The position numbers and the translations under genes are program-made. Below are positions 11,135-23,245 of a DNA stretch of 64,000 bases, in pieces. Numbering within the stretch: the first letter of the stretch is position 1; the number at the start of each line of letters is the position of its first letter. This DNA is from Malania oleifera. Lineage: Eukaryota > Streptophyta > Magnoliopsida > Santalales > Ximeniaceae. The stretch is from positions 94,955,191 to 95,019,190 of the forward strand of contig NC_080423.1 in NCBI RefSeq assembly GCF_029873635.1, written 5' to 3'. The notes under the pieces were generated by a model. The model worked only from the letters and a program-made list of their open reading frames with translations. It was not told the DNA's origin and ran no database searches.

Positions 11135-12958
11135 TGTAACGACCTACTTAATTTCCATATTTTTTTTTTATACTATAACATTTAAAATGCTCTAATACCA
11201 AATTGTATCATCAACCTAAGCAGCAAGAAGGAAAAATCAAATAAACATAACCATACGTAGTTATATACAATACCAGTGCTAAATTGTTTCCCAGAATATA
11301 CATGTACATTGTTCCCCAAGATACCCTCAACTGGGTTGGAGCTATACAAAAATACTCTAAAACATACTCACTATCTACTAACAGGGCAGTACAGCAGCTC
11401 CTCTATCTGCGAGCCTGGTCTGCTCGCCTACCTGGGTCACCTGAAAAATGTTAAATTAATTGGGATGAGCCAACGCTCAATATGACGAAATATGCTATTA
11501 CTAGTGTGTGGCAAATGAGTACAATACCATGAAAATCTGTTTCTGTATAAACGCATATAACTGAATCTGAAAATACGGTACAAGTAATAGAAACCACTAC
11601 TTTTTCCATGTTACTTAACATATCAGTATATTAGGTTACTATTTAAAATACTTCTATTGTACATAAATATATTCTCTGCCTCTGTAAATCTGTATATACA
11701 TAATAATAACTGAAAACTTTCCCTGTGGATAATTGTGTGTCATGATTTAACCCCTCATGATAGGGTTGTGCGGCCCGTAGGTGGGATCTATACTAGCTGG
11801 CCGACCAGGGTAAATCACTAGACTCCATCAGTTTGATCTGCCCACCTCAACCCATATCTCATGGGGAGTCTGTCCACATCAAAGGCCTAGGTGAACGACC
11901 TACTACCACGTATTATCTAAATAGGTGGTTGCACTCATAACATAAATATCTGTAACAATGGTACCGTGCTCTATAACTGTATGGTCCAACAGGGTCTAAT
12001 ACTATATAATATATCTCTATATACAACTATCTGATTTACCTTGATTCTGAAATAACCGTAATAACCATGATACTGAATAAACTGTAACTATATTCCATAC
12101 GTCATAGTACTGAGAATTGTATAATCATAACACTGAAAACTGCATAATCATAGTACTGGAATTCGTATAATCATGGTACTTAGATTCGTAAAATCATGGT
12201 ATTGAAATTCGTAAAACATATCTCCGTACTATATTCATATTCTCAAGCCACACTATACTTTAATACATAACATTCATAATTAATAAACTATATAATATTT
12301 TAAAATTACCTAGCATCGCATATTTCCCTTACCTAACTACTGGAAAGCCCCTATGGTATACTGGCCTAACACCCGCAGGGCCTCCTACACAACACCCTAA
12401 AAACAACATTTGCCGAAACAAATATCAATATTTCCTTGTCTATATCATTTCCTATAACTGTCATAAAGGCCAAAATGGACTAAAAGGTCTTACCCTGAAT
12501 TTGGGATGAAATCCAACTTCGTTTCACCAACAATCCACTCTGGAAAACTTGCAGAGAACCTTACCAGGAGAGTCATGGTGGCTTCGGATCGTCGATCCGG
12601 CAACTGGCGGGGCAGAAATCGAAGAGAGAAGTAGGAGGGGCTGTAGGAGAGAGAAAAGGGGAAGTATTTGCGTTGAAATGTGATAAAAATCCAAGTTTGC
12701 ACTATTTATAGGGCCAGATTTGTCGATGAGTCCTTTAGTAAATTCGTCGACGAACTTTACCCTTCGTCGACGACATTCAGAGTACCCCAAATCTTTCGCT
12801 TGGTATTTTCTCGTCAATAAGACGGGACCTCGTCGACGAGGTCCTGAAGACCTTCGTCAACGAAGCCTAGTAATTTCCTGAAATTATTCTCCTTCTATTT
12901 CTATTTCCATTTCTCTCCCTCTTATTATTAAAATACTATTATTCTTCAAGTCAATACA
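11135..12958 (-). mobile_element. Element B, 3' LTR (gypsy, minus strand), 1,824 bp
   Basis: On the minus strand it starts TGTATTGACTTG at 12958 and ends GGTCGTTACA at 11135. It belongs to the same family as the solo LTR at 1177-3176, not to the LTR at 27403-29545. It abuts a polypurine tract and gypsy 3' coding sequence at 12959 onward, so it is a true 3' LTR. It sits inside the element A LTR (left flank aggca, 11130-11134); the matching right-hand duplication is not present. Palindromes related to TCGTCGACGA occupy about 12720-12870 and precede a TATA box at 12710-12703. Confidence 0.85.
12703..12710 (-). promoter_or_regulatory. TATA box of the element B LTR
   Basis: TATAAATA on the minus strand, immediately downstream in the transcription sense of the TCGTCGACGA-like cluster (12870-12720). 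Confidence 0.65.
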
Positions 12959-12972
12959 TTCTCCCCTCCTTA
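12959..12972 (-). promoter_or_regulatory. Polypurine tract of the minus-strand gypsy element
   Basis: Reads TAAGGAGGGGAGAA on the minus strand directly before the 3' LTR. It matches the tract of the plus-strand element at 23231-23245 in position and sequence. Confidence 0.75.
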
Positions 12973-13243
12973 TAAAACTTCCTCCTCGAAATTTACTATC
13001 CATATCTCTATCTATACACTCCATCATCCAGTAAAAGAAAAAGGGTCTATTTATTTTATTACCTACCCTCACTTATGACAGAGGAATACCGTGGTTACAT
13101 GGGTATTTCTAGGAGATTACAACCATAAAAGAAAATTTCCCCCAAAACTAAAATACTACCTAACCTATGCTCTACATTACAATTACACTGGACTCAACAA
13201 AATAAAATTACCATCTTAGTATATACATCAATACTATAATTCA

Positions 13244-16069
13244 TCAAATAAATGGGGATATTTTGATTTCATTTTCAAGTTCCCATGAGGCTTCTTCAAT
13301 CGCGTGGTTTCTCCATAGAACTTTTACTAGTGGTATTTTCTTATTGCGTAATTCCTGATCTTTTCTATCTAAGATCTGAACTGGAGCTTCCTCATATACT
13401 AGACCACTCCTGAGTTCCAAGTCTACATAGCTGATGATATGGGAAGGATTGGGGACGTATTTCCTTAACATAGAAACATGAAACACGTCATGAATCCTGG
13501 ATAGAGATGGCGGTAGAGCCAGCCGATAGGTCACTGCTCCAATCTTCTCGAGTATCTCAAATGGACCAATGAACTTAGGGCTCAACTTACCCTTCTTCCC
13601 AAACCTCATAATCCCCTTCAATGGTGCTATTTTCAGGAAAACATGATCACCTACTCCAAATTCCAGTTCCCAGCGGCGAGCATCTGTATAGCTTTTCTGC
13701 GGATTCTGCATTGCACTGATCCTATCTCGAATAATTTGAACTTTATTACATGCTTACTGAATTATCTCTGGTCCAAAAACTCGTCTTTCACCTACTTCAT
13801 CCCAGAATAGAGGAGATCGGCATCTCCTACCATATAATGCCTCGTAGGGTGCCATGCTGATGCTAGTCTGATAACTATTATTATAAGAAAATTCAACTAG
13901 TAGCAAAAACTGAATCCAGCTACCTCCAAAGTCTAGCACACAGGCACGAAGCATATCTTCTAATATCTGGATTGTTCTCTCAGTCTGACCATCGGTCTGA
14001 GGGTGGAAAGCAATACTAAATGCTAGCTGAGTCCCAATGCCTCCTGCAAACTCCTCTAGAATCGTGATGTAAAACGTGGATCATGGTCCGAGACTATGGA
14101 TACCGACACTCCATGGGGTCGAACAATCTCCTGTATGTAAATCACTGCTAACCTGTTCATAGGGTAGCTAATCTTAATAGGCAGAAAGTGCGCTGTCTCT
14201 CAACTATTACCCAGATGGCATTCTAACCATGCGGCGCTGGCGGCAACCCAGTAACAAAATCCATGGATACGTGATCCCACTTCCACTCGAGAATGAAAAG
14301 TGGCTGCAATTGACCAGTCGGTCTCTGGTGCTCAGCCTTAACCTGCTAGTACGTTAAACACTGCTTCACAAATTCTGCTATTTCACTCTTCATGCTACTC
14401 CACCAGAAATAATCTCGTAGATCCCTATACATTTTCGTACTACCAGGATGAACAATGTATAGAGATCTGTGTGCCTCCTCTAGAATCTTCCTCTTGATGC
14501 TGTCATCTGCAGGCACATACAATCTGGTGTGAAATCTCAGAGCCCCATCGTCAAAAATGCTGAATTCTTCCCCCTAACCATTCTGTATTCTGGCTATCAC
14601 TTCTACCAATTTTGGATCATCCCTCTGAGTAACTTTAATTTTTCATAAACTGTAGGCTATACAACCAAACTAGCAATAAGCGCCTAAGGATCATCTTCCG
14701 CTAACTCCACACCGAGTCTTTCTAAGTCCATCTGAATCGAATGCTGAGCTACCGCTGCTAGTTGTACTGTGTCTCCTGATTTATGACTCAAAGCATCAGC
14801 CACCACATTTGCTTTACTTGGGTGGTAAATGATGGTACAGTCGTAATCCTTCATAAGCTCCAACCACCTTCTTTGCCGCATGTTCAACTCTTTCTGTGTG
14901 AAGAAATACTTTAGGCTCTTATGATCAGAAAATATCTCACACCTCTCACCATATAAATAATGTCTCCAGATCTTTAGTGCATGTACAACCGCAACCAATT
15001 CCAAATCGTGAGTAGGGTAGTTCTTTTCATATTCTTTCAACTGCCTAGATGCATAAGCCACTACCCTACCATGCTGCATCAGCACACAACTGAGCCCTTT
15101 CAATGATGCGTCACTATAGATAACATAACCATCACCTCCTGATGGAATCATCAGAACTGGTGAAGTGACGAGCCGCTGCTTTAATTCTTGAAAACTCTAC
15201 TCGCACTCTTCATCCCATACAAATTTGGCATTCTTCCTGGTCAAACGCATGAGAGGTCCTGATAAAGCTAAAAACCCCTTAACAAAACGACGATAATAAA
15301 CTGTCAGTCCTAAGTAACTCCTAACTTTCTGCACATTCCTCAGCCTGGCCCAACTTACCACCGCATCGATCTTGCTGGGATCCACTAAAATACCGTCCCC
15401 TGAGATCACGTGGCCTAAAAATGCAACTTTCTCAAGCCAGAACTCACACTTACTAAACTTGGCATAAAGCTTCTCCTCTTTGAGTGTCTGCAACACCTGC
15501 CTCAAATGCACCTCATGATCCTCAAAACTCTTCAAGTACACCAGTATATCATCAATGAAAACTACCACAAACTGATCTAGATACTAGTGGAAAACTCTGT
15601 TCATCAAGTCCATGAACACGGCTGGGGTATTCGTCAGACCAAATGGCATAACGAGGAACTCGTAGTCCCCATACCTGGTCCTAAAGGCTATCTTCCGCAC
15701 GTCCTCTGCTTTTACTCTCACTTGATGATACCCGAATATGAGGTCGATCTTGAAATATACTCGTGTATCCTGGAGCTAATCAAACAAATCGTCTATACAG
15801 GGTAGAGGATATTTATTCCTAATGGTAACTTTGTTTATCTCCCTATAATGAATACACATCCTCATGGACCCATCTTTCTTGTTTATGAACAGCACTGGAG
15901 CTCCCCATGGTGATACACTAGGTCGTATAAATCCCTTGTTCAGTAAGTGTTGCAACTGTTCCTTTAATTCTCCCAATTCAGCTGGAGCCATACGATAGGG
16001 AACCTTAGAAATCGGCGCAGTCCCTGGAGGTAAATCTATAGAAAAATCCACCTCGCGCACCGGAGGCAA
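13244..16069 (-). pseudogene. Gypsy pol (RT, RNase H, integrase, chromodomain-like), decayed, interrupted
   Basis: Read from 16069 downwards: RT start with the [16 protein letters not shown] region, then [15 protein letters not shown] and the VFIDD catalytic box at about 15560. RNase H ([13 protein letters not shown], about 15105) and the connection domain follow. Integrase carries its MDFVTG and SDHD boxes between about 14250 and 14070. It ends with a C-terminal tail (about 13380-13250) of the KVLWRNHAIEEASWE type, as in Tekay/Del chromoviruses. Most blocks share one frame, broken by stops that mostly replace Gln (CAG to TAG) and by an indel in the integrase core near 14190. Its N-terminal half continues at 25485 beyond the inserted plus-strand element: the [10 protein letters not shown] joint is exact when the insertion and one GGCAA copy are removed. 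Confidence 0.85.
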
Positions 16070-18233
16070 TGTAACGACCCAAATTTAAAATGGCATTTAA
16101 ATGATATAGAGGAAGGGAAATGGAAATCGGAAACAAAAGGAAGCATCCGACAGTGTTCATCGACAACATTGAACTTTGGAAGGGATAACTGAGGGGAGGT
16201 TATCGGGCCTCGTCGACGAATACAGGGGATTCGTTGATAAATACAGGGGATTCGTCGATGAAGAAATACCGAGAGAGGTTTTCGAGCCTCCTGAATTTCA
16301 TCGACGAGGAATGAATTTTGTCAACGAAATTAATGAAGGATTCGTCGACGAAGGATGTGGCTCGTCGATGAATCCAGTTCTATATATATGTAAAAATCCG
16401 ATTTTTAACTTTCTAAAGAAGCCATCTCTTTTCTCTTTCTCTCTCCCCTTCGATTCTCTCTCTTTGTTTAATCGATTTCAGGCAAGATTTACGTCGGATC
16501 GACGATCCGTAGCCACCACGACGCTCCTGGCGAAGTTCTCTACAAATCTGCCGGAGCGGATCGTTGGTGAAAGTTAGTTGGAAATCATCCCTGAGTTGAG
16601 GTAAGGCTTTTTAAGCCAAATTTGATCTTATGATAGTTGTAAGTAATGATGTACGCATGAAAATACTGAAGTTTAATACTAAGAATTTTCGGTTTCAGGG
16701 TATTGGTTAGGAAATCCTATGGGGGTTAGACTAGATTGTTTTAGGAGCTTTCTCAATAGTCAGGTAAGGAGATAAATTAAGCTAGTACTTTTTGAAAAAT
16801 ATCTGTATATCATTATAGAATTCGATTTCAGGGAAATGAATATATTTATATATGATTTATATTTGGGAAAATTTTATTAAAATGACGGTATGTTGAATAT
16901 GTGAAAATTTGTTAGTGTGGCATGACTATAGAATGCTATGAAATACTGTTTCTAGAATTGTGTTTATGATACAGATTTTTATAATGGGAAAATCGGCGTA
17001 CGGTCCGAGATTTTTATATATGATATGTTTGCCGGCGTACGGGCGGTGCTATGATGTAATTTTTCAGCGTATGGGTTGTGCTATGATATGTTTGTCGGCG
17101 TACGGGCCGTGCTATGATGTGATTTTCCAGCATACGGACTGTGCTATGATATGTTTGCCGATGTACGGGTCGTGCTATGATGTGAATTGCAAGCGTACGA
17201 GCTGTACTATGGTTTGCCGGCATACGGGCCGTGCTATGATAAAATGTGTAATACCGGCGTACGGGTCGATGATTTTCATGATATACATATATATATGTGA
17301 AATGATATGATTAAAGTGAAAATTAATGATATGAAATATCCATGTATCACAGTTTCAGTATATGTTATATGGTATCAGAACCTGATTAGCTTGGTCTAGG
17401 CTAGCACTTGCACGGTACCGTTGCTATGTGTCCATGGTCCTCGTGATCATGATATTTATGTTAACACCGCTGTACGGAGTGGTGTGAGATTGGATGGTCG
17501 ATGTGGTTTTTAAAAAAGTGTGTGTGATCGCCCCTGGTGTATGGACCAGGTCTGGCAGACCCATTGGATTTACAAACTATATGATTGACTTGGTAGTGGT
17601 CGGCCAACCATTGTCAGGTCCCGCCTTCGAGCCACACAACCCAGTCATGTGGGGGTAATACATAACAATAGCCAGCTAACCTACGAGGATTGTTTTTATG
17701 TTATTATTACTATATAAAATGAGATATGTTTTCCTGATTTGAAGAAACAATACTGAATATGTTATGTATGGTATATGTAGAACATAGAATACTCATGTTG
17801 TCACACACTGGTATTAGTTTATTTCCCTTACTGAGAGGTGTCTCATCCCTAAAATTTATAAACTTTTCAGGAGCCCCGGATAGGGGAGCGGGAAAAGTCC
17901 CACTGATCTAGAGTTGTTTATCTGCCCTCTTTGAAGGTAAGTTTTTGTAGGGACACTTAGATTTTGGGGGAAATGTCCCTAGATATGATTTTTGGGGATG
18001 TATATACTGAGATACAGTGATTGTAGTAACTCTGGTATATTGTGATATATGGTATTGTGATGTATGTTATGATGAGATGTATATGTTTCCTACTGCTTAG
18101 GCTTTCGTTTTGTGTTTTGTGGTATCCCTTGTACCCACGGGTCCAGGTGGATTATGATATGTTGAGCTAGAATGTATGATGTTGATTTTATTATTATATA
18201 AAAAAAAATATGGAAACTAAGCAGGTCGTGACA
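16070..18233 (+). repeat. Element C 5' LTR
   Basis: TG/CA-type ends. In order it contains about eight TCGTCGACGA-like palindromes (16155-16370, perfect at 16210-16219 and 16342-16351), TATATATA at 16381, a gatcgacgatc inverted repeat at 16497-16507, a CGTACGGG minisatellite at 16992-17275, and the R-U5 landmarks ttactgagagg and ttttcagg near 17830-17875. Open frames at 16176-16577 and 16960-17310 lie wholly inside the LTR and are not genes. Confidence 0.92.
16992..17275. repeat. Minisatellite in the 5' LTR of element C
   Basis: About nine units of 27-36 bp with the core gccggcgtacgggccgtgct followed by atgatatgttt or atgatgtgatttt. The same array is present in the other LTR at 24176-24455, so it predates the insertion. 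Confidence 0.9.
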
Positions 18234-18236
18234 GTT

Positions 18237-18248
18237 TGGTATCAGAGA
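18237..18248 (+). promoter_or_regulatory. Primer-binding site of element C (tRNA-iMet type)
   Basis: TGGTATCAGAGA, three bases after the end of the 5' LTR. The usual plant form ends GAGC, so the last base has changed. Confidence 0.85.
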
Positions 18249-18516
18249 CTAAGTTGCTAGGTTCTGTAGACTCTAGAATGCAATAGAAACAATACCAGAG
18301 TCTAGGAAAAGACTTAAGGTTGCTCTACAGTCTAGTGGCAGGACTTCCGTGGTAGTTTCTGTATTTTTCTTGGGGTGATGATTTCAAGAAAACCATAGTA
18401 AGCTATTGTCGAGTTGTGTTCCTAAAATGTAGGATTGGGGATTGGAAATGAGTGAGAGATGTTGAGATAAGTGGGAAGAATAGGTGGGTAAATTATAAGG
18501 ATAGAATTTCTAAGTT

Positions 18517-19330
18517 GTGTTTGTTGTTTCTAAGATGGATCTAGAAGGAAATAATGCCCATGCGAGTGGCAATGATGGAGTACGACCATCAGGTGCAGCT
18601 GGGACCGACTCTGATGCAGTATTACGTAGCGTGGCTCAGCAGGTTATGGCTGAGATCGCTAGGAGCTCGAGGGAGCAGAGTGGTCCATCTTCAGGCCATG
18701 GGTGCACCATAGAGAAGTTTATGAAGATGAATCCTCTGGCGTTCTTAGGTGGAGTTAATCTTGTAGCCGCTGAGAACTGGATGCAGGAGATCGAGAAAAT
18801 CTTGGTTGAATTGCAGTGTATTGAGGAACAGAGGGTCCTTTTTGCCACCTATAGACTGATAGGAGAGGCTGAGAGGTGGTGGACTGCAGTGAGACTATTA
18901 GAGCAGCAGAGGGTGACTCCGATAGCCATGACATAGGACCGATTTAAAGATTTGTTCTTTGATAGGTATTTTCCAGCTACTATTAGGGAGGCTAAGGTAG
19001 AAGAGTTCCTGAGTCTGTAGCAGGGACACCTGTCCGTCCAGCAGTATGCAGCACGTTTTATCGAGCTCTCTCATTTCACCCCATATATTGTTCCTGATGA
19101 AGTGAAGAATGCGAGGCAGTTTGAGAGAGGCTTGAGACGGATTGTATTCAAGTAGGTGGTGGTGCTACGGATCTAGGACTTTGCTGAGTTAGTTGACAGG
19201 GCGGCCTTGGCAGAGATTGGTGAGCGTCTTGATGCAGAGGAGCAGGGACAGAAGAAGAGATCTACATCTACCGGGCCAGTGGAGGAGAGACAATCACGGC
19301 AGAGGGCGGAGACAAGAGATAGGAGGACGT
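18517..19330 (+). pseudogene. Element C gag, interrupted by stops
   Basis: Starts at 18517 or at the Met codon of MDLEGN (18535). It encodes a Ty3/gypsy capsid domain: AENWMQEIEKI, then LIGEAERWW, then RFKDLFFDRYFP after the first stop. In-frame stops at 18934, 19018, 19153 and 19174 all replace what relatives have as Trp or Gln (TGG or CAG to TAG). The frame then ends at TGA 19330, where a one-base shift joins it to the zinc-knuckle and pol frame. The capsid would package element RNA into virus-like particles; this copy cannot make it full length. Confidence 0.85.
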
Positions 19331-22300
19331 GAGGTGCAAACAGGGCAGGGTCCTCCTGTTTGTCAGACTTATGGTAGGAGGCACTAGGGAGAGTGTTGAG
19401 TTGGTGGTGTGATGTGCTATCACTGCGGTAAATCGAGGCACATGGTACGAGACTGCCCTATCCCACCAGATGCAATTTCAGCTCCTAGACCATATCGGGG
19501 AGGTTATCAGGCACCACGTGGGGACCAACTGAGGAATACGGCACCAGCTAGGGTGTTTACTCTAACGCCGAGTGAGGCTAAGACGTCAGGTGACGTGGTG
19601 ACAGGTATGGTCATTATGCTTTCTTTTAAAGTTATTGCATTATTTGATTCAGGAGCTACACACTCGTTCGTGTCATCGGGGTGTGTTAAATTATGTGGGG
19701 TTAAAACACAACTATTAGATGTTGAATTGCTAGTATCTACACCGACTGGGTTAGTAGTGAGGTGTAGTAGGGTGCTCCGAGGTTGTCCAGTTGATATTCA
19801 AGGAAAGACTTTGTCTGCTGATTTGATAGTGCTGGACATGCACGGGTTTGAAGTTATTTTTGGCATGGATTGGCTAGTGGTCAATTTTGCCAGCATAGAT
19901 TGCCGAGCACGAGAGGTGATATTCAAATCTCCGGGGGAAGCAGAATTCAAGTTTGTAAGGTCGCGTGTGCAATCCCCACCTCAACTAGTTTCAGCTATTC
20001 AGGCCATAAGACTATTGCTGAGTGGTTATCAGGGGTTTGTAGTTGTTGTGAAAGAGATGTCAGAAAATGAATCGAAACTTGCTAGCACGCCTGTAGTAAA
20101 AGAGTTTACAGATGTTTTCCCAAATGAGTTACCAAGCTTGCCACCCGATCGTGAGGTAGATTTTCCTATTGAACTACTTCCAGGTACAGCGTCGATTTCT
20201 AAAGCACCTTATCAAATGGCGCCCGCAGAATTGGCAGAATTGAAGAATCAGTTGCAAAATCTACTCGATAAAGGCTTCATACGACCCAGTGTATCTCTGT
20301 AGGGAGCTCCAATTTTATTTATGAAGAAGAAAGACAGGACCATGAGGATGTGTATAGACTATAGGGAGATTAATAAAGTGACAATCAAGAACAGATATCC
20401 CCTACCCCGTATCGACGCTTTGTTTGACCAGCTCTAGGGTACACGGGTGTATTCGAAGATTGATCTCAGGTCCAGCTACCATCAGGTAAAAGTGAAAGCA
20501 GAAGATGTCTCGAAGACGGCTTTTAGGACTAGGTACGGGCATTATGAGTTTCTTGTTATGCCGTTTGGTCTGACAAATGCCTCGGCTGTGTTCATGGACT
20601 TGATGAACAGAGTTTTTCACCAGTACCTAGACCAGTTTGTTGTTGTGTTTATTGATGATGTAGTGGTCTATTTGAAGAGCTATGAGGAGTATGAGACGCA
20701 CCTAAGGCAGGTTTTGCAGACACTTTGGGAAAAGAAGTTGTACGCCAAGTTCAATAAATGTGAATTTTGGCTGGAGGAGGTCGTGTTCTTGGGGCATATT
20801 ATATCTGGAGACGGTATTTCTATGGATCCTAGTAAGATTAAGGCTGTAGTGAATTGGGCTAGACCGAGAAATGTCCAAGAGATCAGGAGTTTCTTGGGGC
20901 TAGCTAGTTATTACCGCCATTTCGTTAAGGGATTCTCAGCTTTGTCAATACCTTTGACACGACTGACGAGGACGAATGTCAAGTTTGAGTGGGATGACAG
21001 CTGTGAGCAGAGTTTCCAAGAACTGAAGCAAAGATTAGTCACAGCACCAGTATTGATTATTCCATCAAGGGATAAGGGGTATGTCATTTACAGTGATTCG
21101 TCCTTGAAGGGACTTGGTTGTGTGTTGATGCAGCATGACAGGGTAGTGGCGTATGCATCTAGAAAGTTGAAATAATATGAAAAGAACCACCCTACACATG
21201 ATCTTGAATTGGCTGCAGTGGTACATGCTTTGAAATTTTGGAGGCATTACCTGTACGGCGAGCAGTGTGAGATTTTCTCCGACCACAAGAGCTTAAAGTA
21301 TTTCTTCACGCAGAACAAACTGAATATGAGGTAGAGAAGATGGTTGGAACTGATAAAAGATTTTGATTGTACCATCAGTTATCACCCAGGGAAAGCAAAC
21401 GTGGTAGCTGATGCGTTAAGTAGGAAATCTAGGGAACCAGTATTGGCGACTATAAAGATCCAGTATCCAATCATGATGGATTTGGAGAGACTCGGCATAG
21501 AGTTGGTAGAGAGTGATCTTCCAGTGTGTATTTCCAGTCTAGTGGTATGGCATACTCTACAAGAAAGAATTAAAACCGCTCAAAAGGAAGATCCAGAATT
21601 AGCAAAGGTGATAGATAGAGTACAGAATGGCCAGAGGGAGGATTTTAGTATTGTGGATGACGAAACTTTGTGGTTCCATTCCAGATTATGCGTTCCTACC
21701 GATACTAAGATCCGGAAGACTATTTTAGAGGAGGCTCATAGATCTTTGTATACAGTTCATCCAGGTAGTACGAAGATGTACAGAGATCTGCAAGAGTCGT
21801 ATTGGTGGAGTGGTATGAAGAGGGAGATTGCTGAGTATGTAGCCCAGTGTTTGACGTACCAGCAGGTAAAGGCAGAGCATCAGAGGCCGGCAGGGCAGTT
21901 GCAGCCGTTATTTATCCTAGAGTGGAAGTGGGATCATATATCTATGGACTTCGTGTCAGGACTGTCGACGGCGTTACATGGCCAGAATGCCATCTAGGTG
22001 ATTGTTGACCGTTTGACGAAGACCACCCACTTTATACCTATCAAGATCAGTTATCCCCTCAGCCATTTAGCGGAGATCTACATTCAGGAGATAGTTCATT
22101 CACATGGAGTGCCAGTATCGATTGTGTCAAATAGAGACTCACATTTTACATCACGTTTTTGGAAGAGTTTGCAGGAGGCTCTGGGGTCTCAGTTATCGTT
22201 TAGTACGGCATTCCATCCTCATTCAGACGGGCAGACTGAGAGGACGATACAGATACTAGAGGATATGCTCCATGCATGTGTATTAGACTTTGAGGGTAGT

Positions 22301-22990
22301 TGGACTTAGTTTATGCCGCTGGTAAAGTTCGCGTATAATAATAGTTACCGATCTAGTATTGGCATGGCACCGTTCGAGGCACTATACGGTAGGAGATGTC
22401 GATCTCCTTTGTTTGGGGATGAAGTGGGTGAGCAGCGAATAGTGGGGCCAGAGCTGGTGCAACAAGCGTGTGATAAAGTTCGGCTTATCAAGGACAGGAT
22501 CAGTGCAGCTCAGAGCTGATAGAAAAGTTATGCTGATAATCGCCGCAAGAATCTAGAGTTTGAGGTGGGTAATAATGTGTTTTTGAAGATAGCTCCGATG
22601 AAAGGGGTTATGCGATTTGGGAAGAAGGGTAAACTTAGTCCTAGGTTTATTGGTCCATTTGAGATTCTAGATAAAGTGGGATCGGTAGCCTACAGGCTAG
22701 CTTTACCACCTGCGTTATCCAGGGTCCACGACGTATTCAATGTTGTTATGTTAAGGTAATATGTCCCAGACCCTTCTCATATTATTAGCTATGGGGAGTT
22801 AGAGCTCAATGATTCACTGGTGTATGAGAAGGTACCAGTGCAGATTCTGGATAGGAAAGTATAGGAGCTACGTAACAAGAAGATTCCTCAGGTAAAAGTT
22901 TTGTGGAGGAATCATGCGGTAGAAGAAGCTTCTTGGGAGTCTGAGGAGCAGATGAAGTAGAGGTGTCCGCATTTATTTCAAGAAGTTTGA
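19322..22990 (+). pseudogene. Element C zinc knuckle and pol (protease, RT, RNase H, integrase, chromodomain-like)
   Basis: A single frame runs from about 19322 to the natural stop at 22988-22990 without any frameshift. Domains in order: CCHC knuckle CYHCGKSRHMVRDC (about 19412-19455); protease ALFDSGATHSF with DSG at 19646; RT with FIDD at 20648-20659; RNase [11 protein letters not shown] (about 21090); integrase zinc region HPGSTKMYRDL (about 21760), MDFVSG (about 21945) and GQTERT (about 22230); tail VKVLWRNHAVEEASWE (about 22890-22940). Stops lie at 20300, 20435, 21173, 21332, 21995, 22307, 22517, 22520, 22757, 22862 and 22958. The central integrase Asp of the SDRD-type box reads SNRD (G to A). 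Confidence 0.9.
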
Positions 22991-23232
22991 TTGGATAAAA
23001 TGTAAAGTAGTTAGGTAGTTTTCTTTTGCAGGTACATATCATGGTATAATTAGTGCAGTATTTTAGTTTTGGGAGAATGGTTTCCTTTTGTATATGTAAT
23101 CTCCCAAGACTCGAAATGTAACCACGGTATTCCTCCGCCATTAGTGAGGGTAAGTAATAAAATAAGTAGACCCTTTTCTTGTTAAAGGATGACGAGTTAT
23201 GTGCATAGTAAATTTCGAGGATGAAATTTTAT

Positions 23233-23244
23233 AAGGAAGGGAGA
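23233..23244 (+). promoter_or_regulatory. Polypurine tract of element C
   Basis: AAGGAAGGGAGA one base before the 3' LTR, primes plus-strand DNA synthesis. Confidence 0.8.
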
Positions 23245-23245
23245 A

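Noticed and set aside
16960-17310. Cys/Tyr-rich 116-residue open frame with repeated blocks (and its minus-strand mirror)
   Set aside because: Lies inside the LTR minisatellite of element C and is not conserved in the second LTR, where the frame is broken.
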